This document shows, piece by piece, positions 37,739 through 50,662 of a DNA stretch of 64,000 nucleotides. The notes under the pieces are model-generated. The model was not told the DNA's origin and searched no databases. It saw only the letters and a program-made list of their open reading frames with translations. This stretch comes from Callaeas wilsoni. Its lineage: Eukaryota; Chordata; Aves; Passeriformes; Callaeidae. How positions within the stretch are numbered: position 1 is the stretch's first letter; every line of letters begins with the position of its first letter. The position numbers were made by a program, and so were the translations under genes. The stretch is from NCBI GenBank assembly GCA_013398955.1, contig VWPU01010164.1:372001-436000 (forward strand). Reading direction: 5' to 3'.

Positions 37739-37860
37739 TACACTGAAAATTTTAAACTTGACCATTTCATGATCACTGTAGCCAAGGCAGTCAGCTACCA
37801 TCACACCTCCCATGACTGGGTTTCAGATTCACTACAGCTAGTACAATATAAGTTTATTTA
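37739..37860 (-). mobile_element. CR1 LINE ORF2 fragment, part 2 (end of endonuclease)
   Basis: The minus strand encodes GMVADCLGYSDHEMVKFKIF-like sequence around 37807-37745, with the conserved SDHEM block at 37777-37763. That is the end of the CR1 endonuclease domain. This is the upstream (5') half of the element whose other half is 37150-37570. Similarity fades after about 37860, although faint reverse-complement CR1 resemblance may continue to about 38000. Confidence 0.8.
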
Positions 37861-40800
37861 GAATATCCTTTGGGGAAAAAGTCTCTGAAACACTATTCAT
37901 CAGGGTCCATCATAAATCAATATTCTTAGCGTGCATATTTCTTACACCGGGCCAGTTCCCTGTTTTCCCACCAGGATCTCATGCCATATCAGTTCCATAG
38001 CACTAGAAGGTTCTCCCTGATGGATTCCTCTTTAAAAAATAGTGCTGTGTTTATACCACAAGTGATCAGTGTAAATAGCTTTATTATATTATTTCTAGCT
38101 AAATTACATAACATAAAATTATGGTTATTTCCAAGTTAGAAATGTTGTTCTGGGAGTAAATCAACTTTGCAATTTGCCACAGAGATACCAAACTAGCCTA
38201 AAGAGGGCAAGTGGTCTGCTGTGGCAGGAGAGAGCTCACTGAAGGTTAGTATATCCTGTTGAGAGAAGGTGTTTGACAACGCTTGCTTTGGTCTTTGTAT
38301 AACCTTAAGGTGGGTTTTTCCTTATTCAGTATGCATAGAGCTTTGTGGGAAAAAAAGAAACAATATGTCTTCAGTTCTATTCTTCAGCATTAACATGTTC
38401 TATCTCATACTGCCTATATTCAGAGGCAAAAATCCTTTAAATGCTGCCTGTTCTACATTCTCAAACACAGTGGAAACAGACAGGCGTGGAAATTCAGCAT
38501 CAGAAAATGACTTGCCTTCTCAGGGTCAGAATCAGTTTTGTTGTTTGGTTTCTGAATAACCTGAATGGAGTGCAGAGCTCAAAAGACCACTATATACTGC
38601 CAATATAGAAGAAGACTAGAAAATAAGTATTTTCCAGCATTGTCAGTCAGTTTTTTGCCTGGTTCTTGCTGAGCTATGAAGTGGAGAAGAAGTAAGGTGA
38701 AATCACCTGTCTCTACATCTTTTCTTCGTTACTCTTTGATACGTTCTTCAGGAAAAGCTGAGGTATGCAGTCACTGAAATGCATTGTTCACTGTATTTGT
38801 AGAATGGATTCAGGGTGTAGCCACTTTTAAGTCATTTGTGAAAATGTTTTCCCTTCAACATATTTCTCCAAGATTTCAAAGGACGATTTATTTGTGCTTA
38901 AGGAGTACTCACAAGGTCTAACTTCTGTGTTGAAGTACAGTAACTTTCGAGTCCTGCTGTCAAAGGAAAGAAACGGGTTCCACTTGCGTGCAGCTGAGTT
39001 AGTTTCTAGGTTTAGCTCACCCTAAGAGAAGCCTTTTTCTCCAGTGACTGAAGAGGGAAACTGAAGCAACTCATCTGTTAATGTAGGGCTCTGATGGATG
39101 AGTGGTGAGAGCTTGCCTTAGAACGGTACACCCTCCTCTCTATCTTGCTCTCACTTGATGGACTCTGGACCTGCTCATTAATCAATTTCTGAACCTCTCA
39201 GCTTCTTACAGTAAGATATCACTGATACCACTTTTCCTCAAGACATCCTGCTATAAACTACAGATGCTGATTGATGGGTGGGAATGGCTTAACTCAGATC
39301 AGTGGCCAGCCTCCATCTGTGTTCTGCCCTTGCTGCAGAGACATCTGAAATGGACATTAATCAAATCTTGCGTAAGAAGAGTTTATGGTGCAATTTTCTG
39401 AGGGAAAAATCCTAACTGAATTTAGCCTGCAATCAGGAGGTGGTTGACAAAGAACTCAGAAATCTCTGCACCAGTTAGTTAGAATGAGCAGGAAAGGGTA
39501 GCAGCTTGATCAGTTGTCTCAAGAAACAACATTCTTGCTTGCCAAGAAAACTTTTAGCTATCTAAGACAGATGCCTAACATCAAAGAGTGCAAATAGCTT
39601 CTTTAACATCTCTCTAATCACTTTCTTACTGAGATTGCATGCACATGTACTATCAGATCCTGTCATGATGTACTCTTGTTCTACAGGAGCAACACTGAGC
39701 TCTTTGATTTCTAATGCAAAGGTTATGAAAGAGTTATGAGACAACCATGACAAGCGGCAGTCATAGCATGGCTAAAGGACTACAAATTTTTAAAACCTTG
39801 TGTTTGTATGCTTGTATTCGGTACTTTTAAACCAAACATTCATTATGACAAACATACATTTGCACACCTGATAAATAATTTTCAAGTTTCCAATTTTAAA
39901 TTTAATTAATATTAAGCAAGCCATGAAATGTGGTGAATTCCAGTGAATAACATTTTTATTTCTGTGCGTCTTTTAAATACCACCCAAAAAGCTGCAATGG
40001 GGGAAAATCAAAGTTTCGCATCTGATGACCTAGCCTCAGAATCAAACTTCAAAATTTCATTATCTTTGTCTGAGGCTAAAATTATGTTTTCTGAGTAGTG
40101 TTTTACTCAAGCAAAGACTAATGAAAGAATATATTAAAATTATTATAAAACTAAAATATAAGGAGGGAAAAATCACATAAAAATGTATCTTGACCTTAGA
40201 TAATTTTGTAATATCTATACATGAGGAGGATTGAAATGGAGCTGCTTATGAACAAATGAATATGAGCCATTAATTTAAAGGCAGGAACGTAAAATTGCCA
40301 TTTTGATTTAATTTTTTAAGAATATGTTTTAAATGGATTCCATTATGCTTTGTGCTTAGTCACCACTGAGCTGCACCACTCGTGCAGCTTGTTCTGTTTC
40401 TGTGAAATATAAAAGTTATTTGAAGACCCATTGTGCTGTGATTGATACTGATGTACATACATATGCTTGTCTTGTAATGGTGGAATCAGAGACTGGACCA
40501 TATTGAACTAGGAATTTTGAGAGCATTTAACAGCGTCTTTATTGGTCTGATATCAGGAATCGGTACTGCGATGAAGAGCCTATAAAAAAATATGACCAAA
40601 ACAAAAAAAAAGCAAAAAAATCCCAAAAAAGGGCCAATGTTTCAGAGACGTGATGAGATTCATCTCACTTATTCAGTCTTCTTAAGAGCTAGGTTAGTCA
40701 TTGATCCATCTATGCCCTAGACATCTAACATAATTTATGTAAACTGCTGATGGCTGATGCCTGTTTCTTTTCTTTGCTGTGGAAATAATCTAGATGACTA

Positions 40801-42528
40801 GATAAATTTGAAGATTAACATTTTTCCCTTTTTTTTTGTTATTACAGCTAGATGATCTAAATCCCACTTTTCATGTTACATTTGATCTGAGAAATATTTT
40901 CTCTATTTAACTGTACCTCAGTCATTAACAAGTAATTTTTGATACAATAAAAGCTGCTTTAAAAAAAGAAGAAAGAAAAGTAGAAGAAAACTATTATCCG
41001 TCTTTCCTCAGTATGATGGGGTAAGTTTGGGTTTTTGCATTTTTTAATTTGATGTTTCATCTTCCTGAGTTTCTGGATTATTTAATTTAGTGTTGCTTAC
41101 TCTACACTATTTAGTGATATGTTACACTTCAGAAAAAATGCATATTGAAAGTATTGTGTGCCTGAAGAAAGGATACAAACCAAATACTTTTGTTCTATTG
41201 TTTCAATTTTAACTAGACTGAAGTGTGAAATGACAAAACTAACAGCTCTTTCAGAAATGACATTTTCAAGCTGTCGTTTCTTCATCATAGCAGAAGGTGC
41301 TATGGCCTCATTTTGGCTCCCAGTGCTGGATCCAAGCTTACTCAAAAATGCCGAACTTTCTCAGTGAGCTGCCAACAGTTTGCCCTAACATCTGGGTGAT
41401 ATTCAGAAAACCATATTTGCTGTCAGTGAAACCTTTAGAAAATAAAAAAAAGGAGAAACTGTTGAATGTTCCTAAAAATATTTTTTGCAGGCATTGAGGG
41501 AGCCCTGATCTATGATGAAAATGGTCAGTTTTGTGTTCACCTTAATGTCAGGAGACGTAACAACACTTATTACCTACCATGGGTCAGTAGCAAGGCAAGA
41601 CTAAGATTACCAAAACTCCTTTTCTCTCAAGTTCTCCCGTAGATTTGTTCCTCTATAAATCCAATCAATATATAATTGCCTAAAGGAGAGTTAATGCACT
41701 GAAGTCCACAAGCAAGGAAATTGGTAATGAAATGACCAGAAAAAAAATTCAGGTAGAAATTAAATGTAAATTACTTATCACTGGTGAAGAACAGCCTGCT
41801 GCAGTGTTCCTTCTGAATAGCTTTATGATGGAGCTTCATAAATGTGTGTAGAGAATTATGTAACGTAACTCTATCACTATCCTGGATGTGGTGTTTGCCT
41901 CAGTTTTTGTGTCATAAACATTTGAAGGTGTAGATTTGGCTCTAGTTCTAGAAGGAATGTGATAAAATGTGGGTTTGGATTTCTGCTGGTTTGTTTCGGT
42001 TTTTTTGTATGTGTGCGTGTGTTTCTTTTTCCTTTTTTTTTTTTTTTTTTTTACAATTGTGTTCAAAGATCTTAAAAGTAGTTTCCAATCTCAGTGATTC
42101 TTTGATTCTAAACCACTTCAGGAAGGGAGGCAATGGCTGCTGCCTACTCTACCTGTGCTACACTCAAAGAAGGATGCATGTGCTGCCCCTCTCACTGCTG
42201 GCTGAAAGGTTTGGGCATCCATGGCCTTGGGGACCTGAAGGTCCCAGCATTAACAATCCTCGCTCTCAGGCTGCCACATCTGATCAGCTCTACACCATCC
42301 ATCAACAACAGTCAAGGGACCGTCTCCCTCTCCAGAGTTTACTGATCATATCTTCATCCTTGCAGTGGCAAAATTTAACTGCCTAAACTACTAAGAAACT
42401 CTGAGCTAGCTCTTATATCAGCAATGAAAATGTTTCTAAAAAATTCTTTGTGAATTGCTTGTTATACCAGGCTAAAATAAATTATTACCTTCCTTGTTCT
42501 GTTTTCGGAGTGAATTATATAATGTAAT
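37861..42528. other. Single-copy A+T-rich DNA, no gene seen
   Basis: About 4.7 kb. A run of 20 T lies at 42033-42052 and drives the 139-codon frame around 41967-42386. An acceptor-like TTTTTTGCAG at 41481-41490 precedes a short open stretch of about 49 codons, unrecognised. Regions near 39890-40330 lack simple repeats and could be tested for conservation. No gene, RNA or repeat family identified. Confidence 0.55.
42033..42052. repeat. T20 homopolymer
   Basis: Twenty consecutive T, preceded by TC-rich sequence. It is a likely length-variable site and the cause of spurious K-rich (minus) and F-rich (plus) frames across it. Confidence 0.95.
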
Positions 42529-42721
42529 TGACCGAGTCTGGATGTGGTGGATGCTAACTTTCCTCACAGCAGCTCATAACAATAAATAACAAACTACTAA
42601 CAAACTGCTTTTATTGCAGTTCCTGAGCTTTTCCATCATATTTTCTTCCCCTCTCCCACTGAGAAGGGGGAGTGAGAAAGTCATTGGGTTGGGGGCCTGA
42701 CAGCCAGCCTAGGTCAACCTC
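42529..42721 (+). mobile_element. Internally deleted LTR remnant
   Basis: It starts like the LTR group seen elsewhere: TGACCGAGTCTGGATGTGGT, then GGATGCTAACTTTCCTCACA and a GCAGCTCATA segment. After a large internal deletion it continues with the 3' end: AAACTGCTTTTATTGCAGTT, CCCCTCTCCCACTGAGAAGG, GGGAGTGAG, and a final GGGTTGGGGGCCTGACAGCC followed by AGGTCAACC. No internal genes. It is a related but different LTR subtype from 57617-58164, judging by the GGTCAACC-type ending. Confidence 0.65.
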
Positions 42722-45700
42722 CCTTTCGCTAGAGTTTAATAACTACAGAAAACTTTCAAGTGAGTTACAGGTGTTCCATGTGCCACTATACATCAAAAAC
42801 TTGATGCACATCCCTATTTCCTGCCTGCTCGTATTTTAATTGTGCATGAAAATTATATCACTTGCTTTTGTGGATCATGCCTACAAACAAACTTACAAGT
42901 CACTAAGAAAATTTCATAATTACAGAAAACCTGTACTCCATGATTTCTGATAAAAGCACAATTGAATGTACATTCAGTAATTTAGAGACCATCAATAAAA
43001 ATAGATATTTACAATGGAAAGAAGATAGATAAGCAGAGGTGACACTTAGCTATTAGATTTCAGACCAAGAGAATCTACTGTCTATGTCTCTATGAGATTT
43101 CCTTGTCTGAATAGTTTATGAAGACAGATTTTCCTTTATATTCTTTACTCACATTTAACCATTATTTTTATTTGGCTTAGGTTATATATTTAATGACTCG
43201 TTTTATTAATGTTTCAAAAGATAACCATTATTCTGTGTTCTAAGACTCATAAATCAGTTTTAAATATAATAGAATAAAATTTTAAATCTCCACATCTACT
43301 TAAATGTTTTACAGTATAAAAAAACTCCTTGCTTAAAATTCACAGAATCTTGTAGGCAGATCTAAAGAGGAATTGGGAGCCTACGGCAAAAACTGGGAGA
43401 CTGAAAACTTCTATTTATCTGGAAGCATCAAAAATACACAGACACTCCTCCTGCCCCCTTGCTCCCCAATTGAGAAGTGATTCAGTTTGCAAATTAGTCT
43501 TTGGGCACTCAGGTAACTTGGGAAGAGAGAAAATTTCATTTTTACATAGTACAGTAGGTTAAGAGTAGTTCATGACAGGTCATAATCAACTCTAGCAGTG
43601 GTATTTTATATGTTGGGCAGTTCATAATTATGCTTTAGTTAAAACTTTGTTATTTTCTTTCTTTGACTAGCATTGAGTAGCATTTCTTTGGCCTTTTTGG
43701 TAGATGCAAAGTACATAAGAGCAATAATTTCCTATTACGGAGAAATGCAGCTAAGGTGGAGGAAACACTACTTTTAATTAATCTCTGGACTTCCACCACA
43801 GACTTAAACTGCAGATGTCTTTGGAGGTCAAGCCGTCCTAAAGTTTGACCTTCACTCACATTGATAAAATTAGCTCTATTGCTTTTAGTCTACTGATGGC
43901 AGATGTTCAGAAAAAGCATTTACATTGCAAGTCAGAGTCTCCTTGTATTTTCCAGTGTATTTCACGTGAAAGGCTTTCAACCCTTTCTGTGCCATTGCTG
44001 CAACAAGTAAGTAATCTGTCAGGCTTCAGAGAACCTGTGAAACTTCTCTTTTCTTCCTCTGGCCCCTGACTAAGAGATGGACCTCAGCCACTCTGCTGTA
44101 CCACAGGCTGCTGAAAGCCTCGGATGCAACTTCTTTATCTTCATAGAGACCTTCAGCTGGGCACTACACTGGCCACTGACAGCTGGGAAAGAAGCCTTCA
44201 GGAACAATAGGTCACACCTCAACCTCTCATTCCTGCTTCCTGTTTACAGCAGGAGTGGGTTGGTTTTTTTAAAAGTATTTCATCTGCTACCTCTTTGCAA
44301 CTGAACTGCAATTAGAAATGTAGGCACATTCCATTGTCTTTCTGACAGACTGAGCACCTCTTAATTGTCCAACTCTTCAGTTTGTCAGAGCAGACTACTA
44401 TCAGGAGTGCAGGAAATGGCCAGCTAGGATCTCGCTGCAATTTGCTTTTACAGGTCAATAATTCGGAACAGGTACTTTTACAATGTTAGGCTACAAAATA
44501 AGATATGAGGTAAACCTAAAGATTTTTAATATCGCTTTTCACAGTAAACCACATGCACCATCTGTTAACACACATTTTCAGTTGTTGCAATTCATGTAAT
44601 TATGGTTAATTTGTTGTATAAATTATTAATTTAGTGATCAGTACACAATACTAAAAACAACTAAGTATTAAGTCCTGGTTTTAATATTAAATCATCTACA
44701 CAATTATTCATGTTTTTTGGTATTTAAATTAACATGAAAATCTAATAAATTTTGAATTTTTTGTAATTAATAATTACTATATTGTCATTTAGGAGGGATA
44801 TGAGATTTTACAGGCCACATTTTAGTTCATACTTCCATGTTGTTTGCTTTATTTTGCTATTGGAGAGTAAGATATCGTCGTGATCAGAAGTGGTTTCATT
44901 TTGGATCAAGGTAATGGTTTAAAAGTCAAAACAAAAAGTCTCCAGAAAAAAAAACCAAACCAGATAATTGATTTTTTTTTGATGCATATGTGATACACAA
45001 TTCAATTGAAATCAGATGACAGTGTGGCTTTTTCCTATAAATAGATGACCAGACTTAGAGCTGCTTTGAAAATATGTGCATATATGTAAGTCAAATGTGA
45101 TCCAATTTCGGCAATAAAATGTATTTTTTATCTGAGACGGTTGTAGCAGTCCAGTATGAAGCAGTAGCATAATCTGGACTCCTAAAACCAGCCAATATCC
45201 TCCTTTAGTCATAGCTTGGAGCGAAAGGATCAGTGAATGCTTCAGAGCACTGTGCTATGGTTCTGCTAGATTTTGTCACTTAACTCCTACTGACCCCAGT
45301 AGGATTTGCAAAATTGGAATTTGGAAGGTAAGAATGTCTGACAATACATTTTCTTTACCTCAAAACAAAAACAAATCTTCCTGGTTCTTTCTACAGCATT
45401 GTAGAACATTACATAAGGAAGGAAGCACATGGCAATTATGCCAATTCCCTTCTTCCTTCAGACACCTTTCTGAATCACTCCTTAGATAATGTGATCTTGC
45501 AGCAAAGTGCCACAGCTTTTCTTATTTTCAGAATCATCCAAATGCCCTTTGAGAAAAATTAAAAAACACAAGAAAATAAAATTACAACCATTTTTTGGTG
45601 TATTTAGCCTGTAAATATGAAGACATTTTCATCTAAATGTCATGACTGACCTTCACTAAGAAAATGTTGTGCTTAACGTGACAATGCTTTATTGTATTCT

Positions 45701-48364
45701 AGTATCTGAAAACACAAAGTGTATAGAAGAACACAATTTCAAGCCTTCAGTTTAATAAAGAAAAAAAAGTTTTTACCCAGTAGCAATTTAAAGTACTAGA
45801 GAAATAGAGCTATGCACTTGTACAGGGGATAGCTCCTGGGTCTGGCTCCAGGAATTTCAAAGTCAGGTTTGAGTTGAATATCAACATTGTATATACTAGC
45901 CCGGATTCAGACTGTTAAAAAATGAATATTGAGTTAGTAAGTTTTTTATGAATTTATTAGATTGTACAACTTGATACTATTTCTTCACAAGGCTCATAGA
46001 AAAAGGTGTGAATAGAAGTTGTACTACAGTGCTAACATTTTGTAGCAGATTTTGTGATAAAAATATCATCTCATTTACCAAGTAGGATTTTAGAGATTAT
46101 ATTCATTAGTTCGTTTGCAATATTCAGGCCGGCCTGTTTAGTTCCCAATATATGAACAGATCATTCTGGCATTCAACAAAGGTAGAAATTGCAATGGCAA
46201 GTTATGTCAGCAATTCCATATGCAGAATACATCTAGAGGTTCTCTCTTCTAATTGTTTCCTGAGTCCAACATTCACTTCTAAATCCAAGTGACTAAAATC
46301 ACTTTTTTGTGCTGTATGCCTGTTTCCACTTTTCAGCCAAGTAGCTTTTATTTTCAGTACCTTAGATTTAAATGAGGACCTCCATCCAGGAGAAAGAATT
46401 TTTTTCTATTCCACCAGATGTAGGCAATAAAGTGTACCTCCAACCAGTGCAAACACAGAGGTTACCTCTTCAGAGTTTTTTTTCTTTAATGCATTGTGTG
46501 GGAAGTTCTGTATTTCTATAATCCACTATTTTGTATTTCATAATCAATTTCACTCCAGTTTGATACACTTTATACCACAAGGGAACATGGCAGTATTTAA
46601 AATGGACCATCTTACATAGCACTTGTTTCCACAAGAATTCCTGCAATAGGGCTATCATTCTTCTATGCCTGTCATCTCTAATGATTTTATTATAGCTTTT
46701 GTGGATACTTAGTGCTATTCCTTGAAAGCTTCAGATCTTGAAACACATCATTATATATGAATTTCGACTTTTAAAAAGTTGAGCCTGAAGTGTTCCAAAT
46801 TTACAAGAGCAGCGAAGTACATGGTGGGTGACCAGACCCCTGACACTTCCCTGGGACAGTCAGTTCCCAAGTGCCACTTCACCGTCTTGCCGTCCTTCTC
46901 CTTGCTTTTCATATACCACTCTTAGTACCCTTTTCTAAAGTCAGGAAGAACAAGGCAAAATCTCATGGAAGTAGCTAAGATGGAGTAGTTGAGATTTATA
47001 AAGCTGGTATGTCAGATTCAAGTGATACTTCAGAAGGAAGAGCAAGGAGAAGCTATACAGTGATCATTGCAAAATAAATTAGAACACGTGCTGATACTAG
47101 GAGTCTGGCAGACCTAAGTATGAGCAACAGAAAAGCTTTAGCCAGCACAGGATTTTGACAGGTTTTCCTTTATATTAATTTTGATAACTTTGTATCATTA
47201 AGTCAATCATGATAGAATTGATAGAGAAAAACCACTATTTTTTAAAAATATTTTTCAGTAGCAGAATGCTTTATGAAGTTGGAGCATCTGTCAATAGATG
47301 CAGGCAATTAATTTATCAACTTTTATACTTTCTTCTTTAAAACTTAACATCCAGAACTTTTATATTATTCAGCCATTCAATATACTTACACATAATGTGA
47401 AACCTAGTGGTTGTTTAGCTGCATAAGACAGAACAGGGAAGAGAGGAGAGCTGAAAAAGTGGCTCTTTTCCCCAAAATGGAGATACACTGAGGAAATCTA
47501 AAAATTTCCTAGGTTTTGGATTTGTTTTATAATCAGACTAGAAATACAGAAAATGCTTTTGTACTTCATTGCAAATGACTAAAATAGTAGGAATTTCTGG
47601 ACAAGATAGAGTTAAACAGAAAAGCGAAAAGGAATATTAAGCAAGATTACTTTATGTCATGATCATCTCAACTTCTCTGGTCATGCTGAATACAATCAGA
47701 CAGTTCTGTCTGGTCTCTGCAATTTTCAAAGGGTTATGCATAAAATTTCTTGGGATAGTTTGCCATAGCACAACTACTTATGTACAGGAAAAAAAAGCTA
47801 TGCATTTTTATCTAAAACTGGATTTTGCAATTCCTTGCATTGCACTTATGAAACATTGTACTGAGTTCTTGTGAATGGTGCTATTATTTCTTGCAAATGC
47901 ATGAAATAATCTTTTTTTTCCAAAAGCTAAATTTTGAAAGTTTTGTTATTATTTATGATTAGTAAAAGAATGAACGTCTTTAAACTTCTTCTATCAAAGT
48001 ATCTGACAGGTAATTCTAACAACAAACTTGAAACTGTCAGTATACAAATCATTGTATAAATTTCTTTCTTTTAAGAGTAGCTTGGACAAATAGTAAAAAT
48101 AGTTTTCCTGAACCTGAATCTGGTCTTTTGTGAAATAAATGTATTCATTGTAACAGAATAGTATAGCAACTTAAATTTTACTTCAGAAATATATGGATCC
48201 CACAGGTCTGAACTCAGCTGGGTCTTCAAGTCCCAGGGGATACAAGAGTAGAAAACACTCCTTATTTCTAACAGTATAAACACTAGGGATCATGAAATGA
48301 CATCATCACCGAGCAGGTTGAAACAAGCAAACAAGGAATATATTTTTACCTGAATACATACACT
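42722..48364. other. Single-copy A+T-rich DNA, no gene seen
   Basis: About 5.6 kb with frames of 75 codons or fewer. Two adjacent plus-strand frames at 43845-44069 and 44077-44304 are unrecognised. A good donor-like CAAGTAAGT lies near 44003-44011 without a supported exon. No repeat family recognised. Confidence 0.55.
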
Positions 48365-48680
48365 GTGGAAACTCTGCCAAGCAGCATACCAGATGTCAAA
48401 AGTGCAAATCAGTTCAAAAAGCAATATGACAAACTCATGGAAGAGATACACATTGAGACTTTAGCAAACAAAAAATTTCTGGCTCCAGAAATCCCTAGAC
48501 AGAATGCTGAAAGCTGGGAGGATAGAGTGGAAAAAAACATAGGATAAGCCTGTATCTTAAAGGCTTGCCTGGTTCTCAGAGGCTCTGTCTTGTCAGCTGC
48601 CACTTCCTATTGTCAAAGACCATTCAGCAAACAGACCTTTGGTCTGGCTCAGTGCGCTCTTCCTATTTTCTTGCATAGTA
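48365..48680 (+). mobile_element. Ancient CR1-type LINE tail
   Basis: The 60-codon frame here, starting METLPSSIPDVKSANQFKKQ, corresponds to the WNSLP...K..FKK..D..M end of CR1-type ORF2. The downstream sequence carries the diagnostic tail AGACCTTTGGTCTGGCTCAG at 48635-48654, where the family has GGACCTTTGGTCTGACCCAG. The short frame is therefore a relic of a retrotransposon, not a gene. It is the same type as 35805-36030, and old. Confidence 0.65.
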
Positions 48681-49741
48681 TGCAGCCCCCCAGAACCAAG
48701 TGAGCCTCCTATTCACTCATTTGATCTAGACACGCAGATTTGTTGACTCAAATGTCTTTCATTCCCACGTGGAGCTGTTGAGTGGATCCTTGACTCATAC
48801 AGATAGATGTGGGGGCTCTAAATTATTACCAGGTCAGTGAACCCTTTGTTATCATTTGCTTATAAATACACCAAAGAAACAGCACAGCTATGAAGAACGC
48901 TATACTTAAAACTTGACTTTTCTTTTGCATCTCACACACTGAGAATCTTAAGTCTTCTGTCATTACAGTCGGCAGAGAAACAATTTATAAATTACCATTA
49001 AATGACTGGTAGACCCAGACTTGAGAGTGTACTAAAAAGAGAGAAGATTTGAAGAACATTTGTACACTGAAAGCTCTATTTACAGTGTCTACTTTACATG
49101 TGGACATACCTTCTGACATGTCCTCTAGCTATAGAGACCTTTTTCCATAAATAAGACAGGCTGCCAGAGTATTCCAAGGCTCTACACTGCAGCAAGCTAT
49201 TTGTGTCTTTCTGAATCTACATGCTCCAGTATTTCTTGAGCATGTACTTAAGTTTGCTCTAAGGAAAATTTCATCTCCAATTTCTTCTGCAGTATTGCAA
49301 TGATTTTAGGGGGTAGGAATTGACATTTAATAAGTAAATCTGTAAAATTAACTAACTTAGTCTATTTCTTGCAAGAATTGCTCTTTGTTTTTCCGTACAG
49401 AAACTCCATCTTAAATGTTGCTTTATTATCTGCTTAAGTCCACCACTGGAAATTCTGTATGTTAAGAAAAAGTTTATTTATTGCTAGTTAATATAGCACG
49501 TGAGCCTTAATTTTTAAGTAGTTGAATATAATTTTTGTTTTTATGTAATGGTCATTTGCAAAGTCAAAGGCTGCAATTAATTGATGTGGAGATACCTGGT
49601 GTTCTTGCAGATTCAAAGCAAGAATCAGAAAATACAACAGTCCAATGAAAGTAGAATTTCCCATTTTGTCTGGAAAATCTTTCAATTAAAAAATATCATT
49701 TTGTCAAACATGAATTTTGTCAAACATGAATTTAAAATATT
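48681..49741. other. Single-copy A+T-rich DNA
   Basis: About 1.1 kb with nothing recognised, except the 16-bp tandem duplication at 49699-49730 just before an LTR remnant. Confidence 0.6.
49699..49730. repeat. Perfect 16-bp tandem duplication
   Basis: TTTTGTCAAACATGAA occurs twice back to back (49699-49714 and 49715-49730) with no mismatch. It lies 11 bases from an LTR remnant. Confidence 0.95.
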
Positions 49742-49860
49742 TTCTTTGCTGGGTCTGGCTGGGATGGAATTAACTTTCCTCATAGCAGCCCACCCTGTGG
49801 GAGAGGAGACTGAATGAGCTGCTGGGTGAGAGTTTAGCTTTTGGCAAAGTTATTCCAATA
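49742..49860 (+). mobile_element. 5' end of an LTR, remnant
   Basis: The sequence TTTGCTGGGTCTGGCTGGGA, then TGGAATTAACTTTCCTCATA and GCAGCCCACC, matches the start of the avian LTR group seen at 42529 and 57617. Similarity is clear for about 60 bases and doubtful beyond 49800. The promoter and 3' half are missing. Confidence 0.55.
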
Positions 49861-50547
49861 CAATGTGACTCAGTTTTATTTCCATCAGTTAACTGATAGC
49901 TGCTCTCTTTTTTTATCTAATTCACCAATAGTGATCAGCTGAAAATAAACTGTTTTATTTTTCTTGCTCTCATCAATGTTCTTTTTATCTACTACTTCAT
50001 AGCCCTATTTTAATCCTACTAATTCTGTAGATCTTTGCCTTCTGATACCACCTTAGCTGCTGCTCTTTACAGTATGAGCAAAAGAAGCAAAGCCTGTGAT
50101 ACACACCTTTCAATGTCATACTCAAATGATCTTTATCTTGGGAAAACTGTTAGAAAACCCAAGAATAGCTATAACATATTGAAAAATGTAACGGAAAACA
50201 ACATGCCATGGCAAATTTTCAATGCTTTTTAAGAATTATTTTTTAAAGTATATGCTTTGTACCTACTCACTTCCTTCTGCTTTCCTCTCTTTTTAACAGT
50301 AAATAAAATAGATTGACGAATTTCCACAATTCAGTTTTTCACATAGATTTTTGTAAGCTTGTGTAAATTTGAAATAAATCTTAGTCTTTACTTTCCACTG
50401 CTTTAAGCTAACTCTTTAAACTATAAATAAACAGGTTCTAAAAAGAGTAACTGAGTATCAAGTTTATCAGATGATTTCTCTTATTTCCTATGAATAAACA
50501 GAATTTGATATCAAGGAGTTATCCTGTCCCTTTTTCTGATAAATGTA

Positions 50548-50662
50548 AAAAAACCCCAAAATCAAGATTGAAACAAAAAACAACGAACAAAAACCCACAA
50601 ACAAACAAACAAACAAACAAACAAACCGCAAACAAAACCCCCCAGCACCAAACCCCAAACTG
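50548..50662. repeat. A/C-rich tract with (ACAA)n microsatellite
   Basis: An A/C-dominated tract with a clean (ACAA)n core of about 7-8 units at 50597-50627, flanked by CCCC-containing irregular sequence. It generates a 63-codon K/N/T-rich frame that is not a gene. Confidence 0.9.

Noticed and set aside
41481..41640. Acceptor-like TTTTTTGCAG followed by about 49 open codons
   Set aside because: No donor at a sensible place, the stretch ends at a stop, and no family is recognised. Best treated as chance.
41967..42386. 139-codon plus-strand frame
   Set aside because: The frame runs through a 20-T homopolymer that creates a run of F. The rest is unrecognised and a second frame of 70 codons overlaps it.
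43845..44304. Two adjacent plus-strand frames with a donor-like site between them
   Set aside because: Neither translation is recognisable, and the donor-like CAAGTAAGT has no convincing partner acceptor.
48365..48547. 60-codon frame with a protein-like look
   Set aside because: It matches the end of a CR1-type ORF2, followed by that family's 3' tail, so it is annotated as a mobile-element relic.
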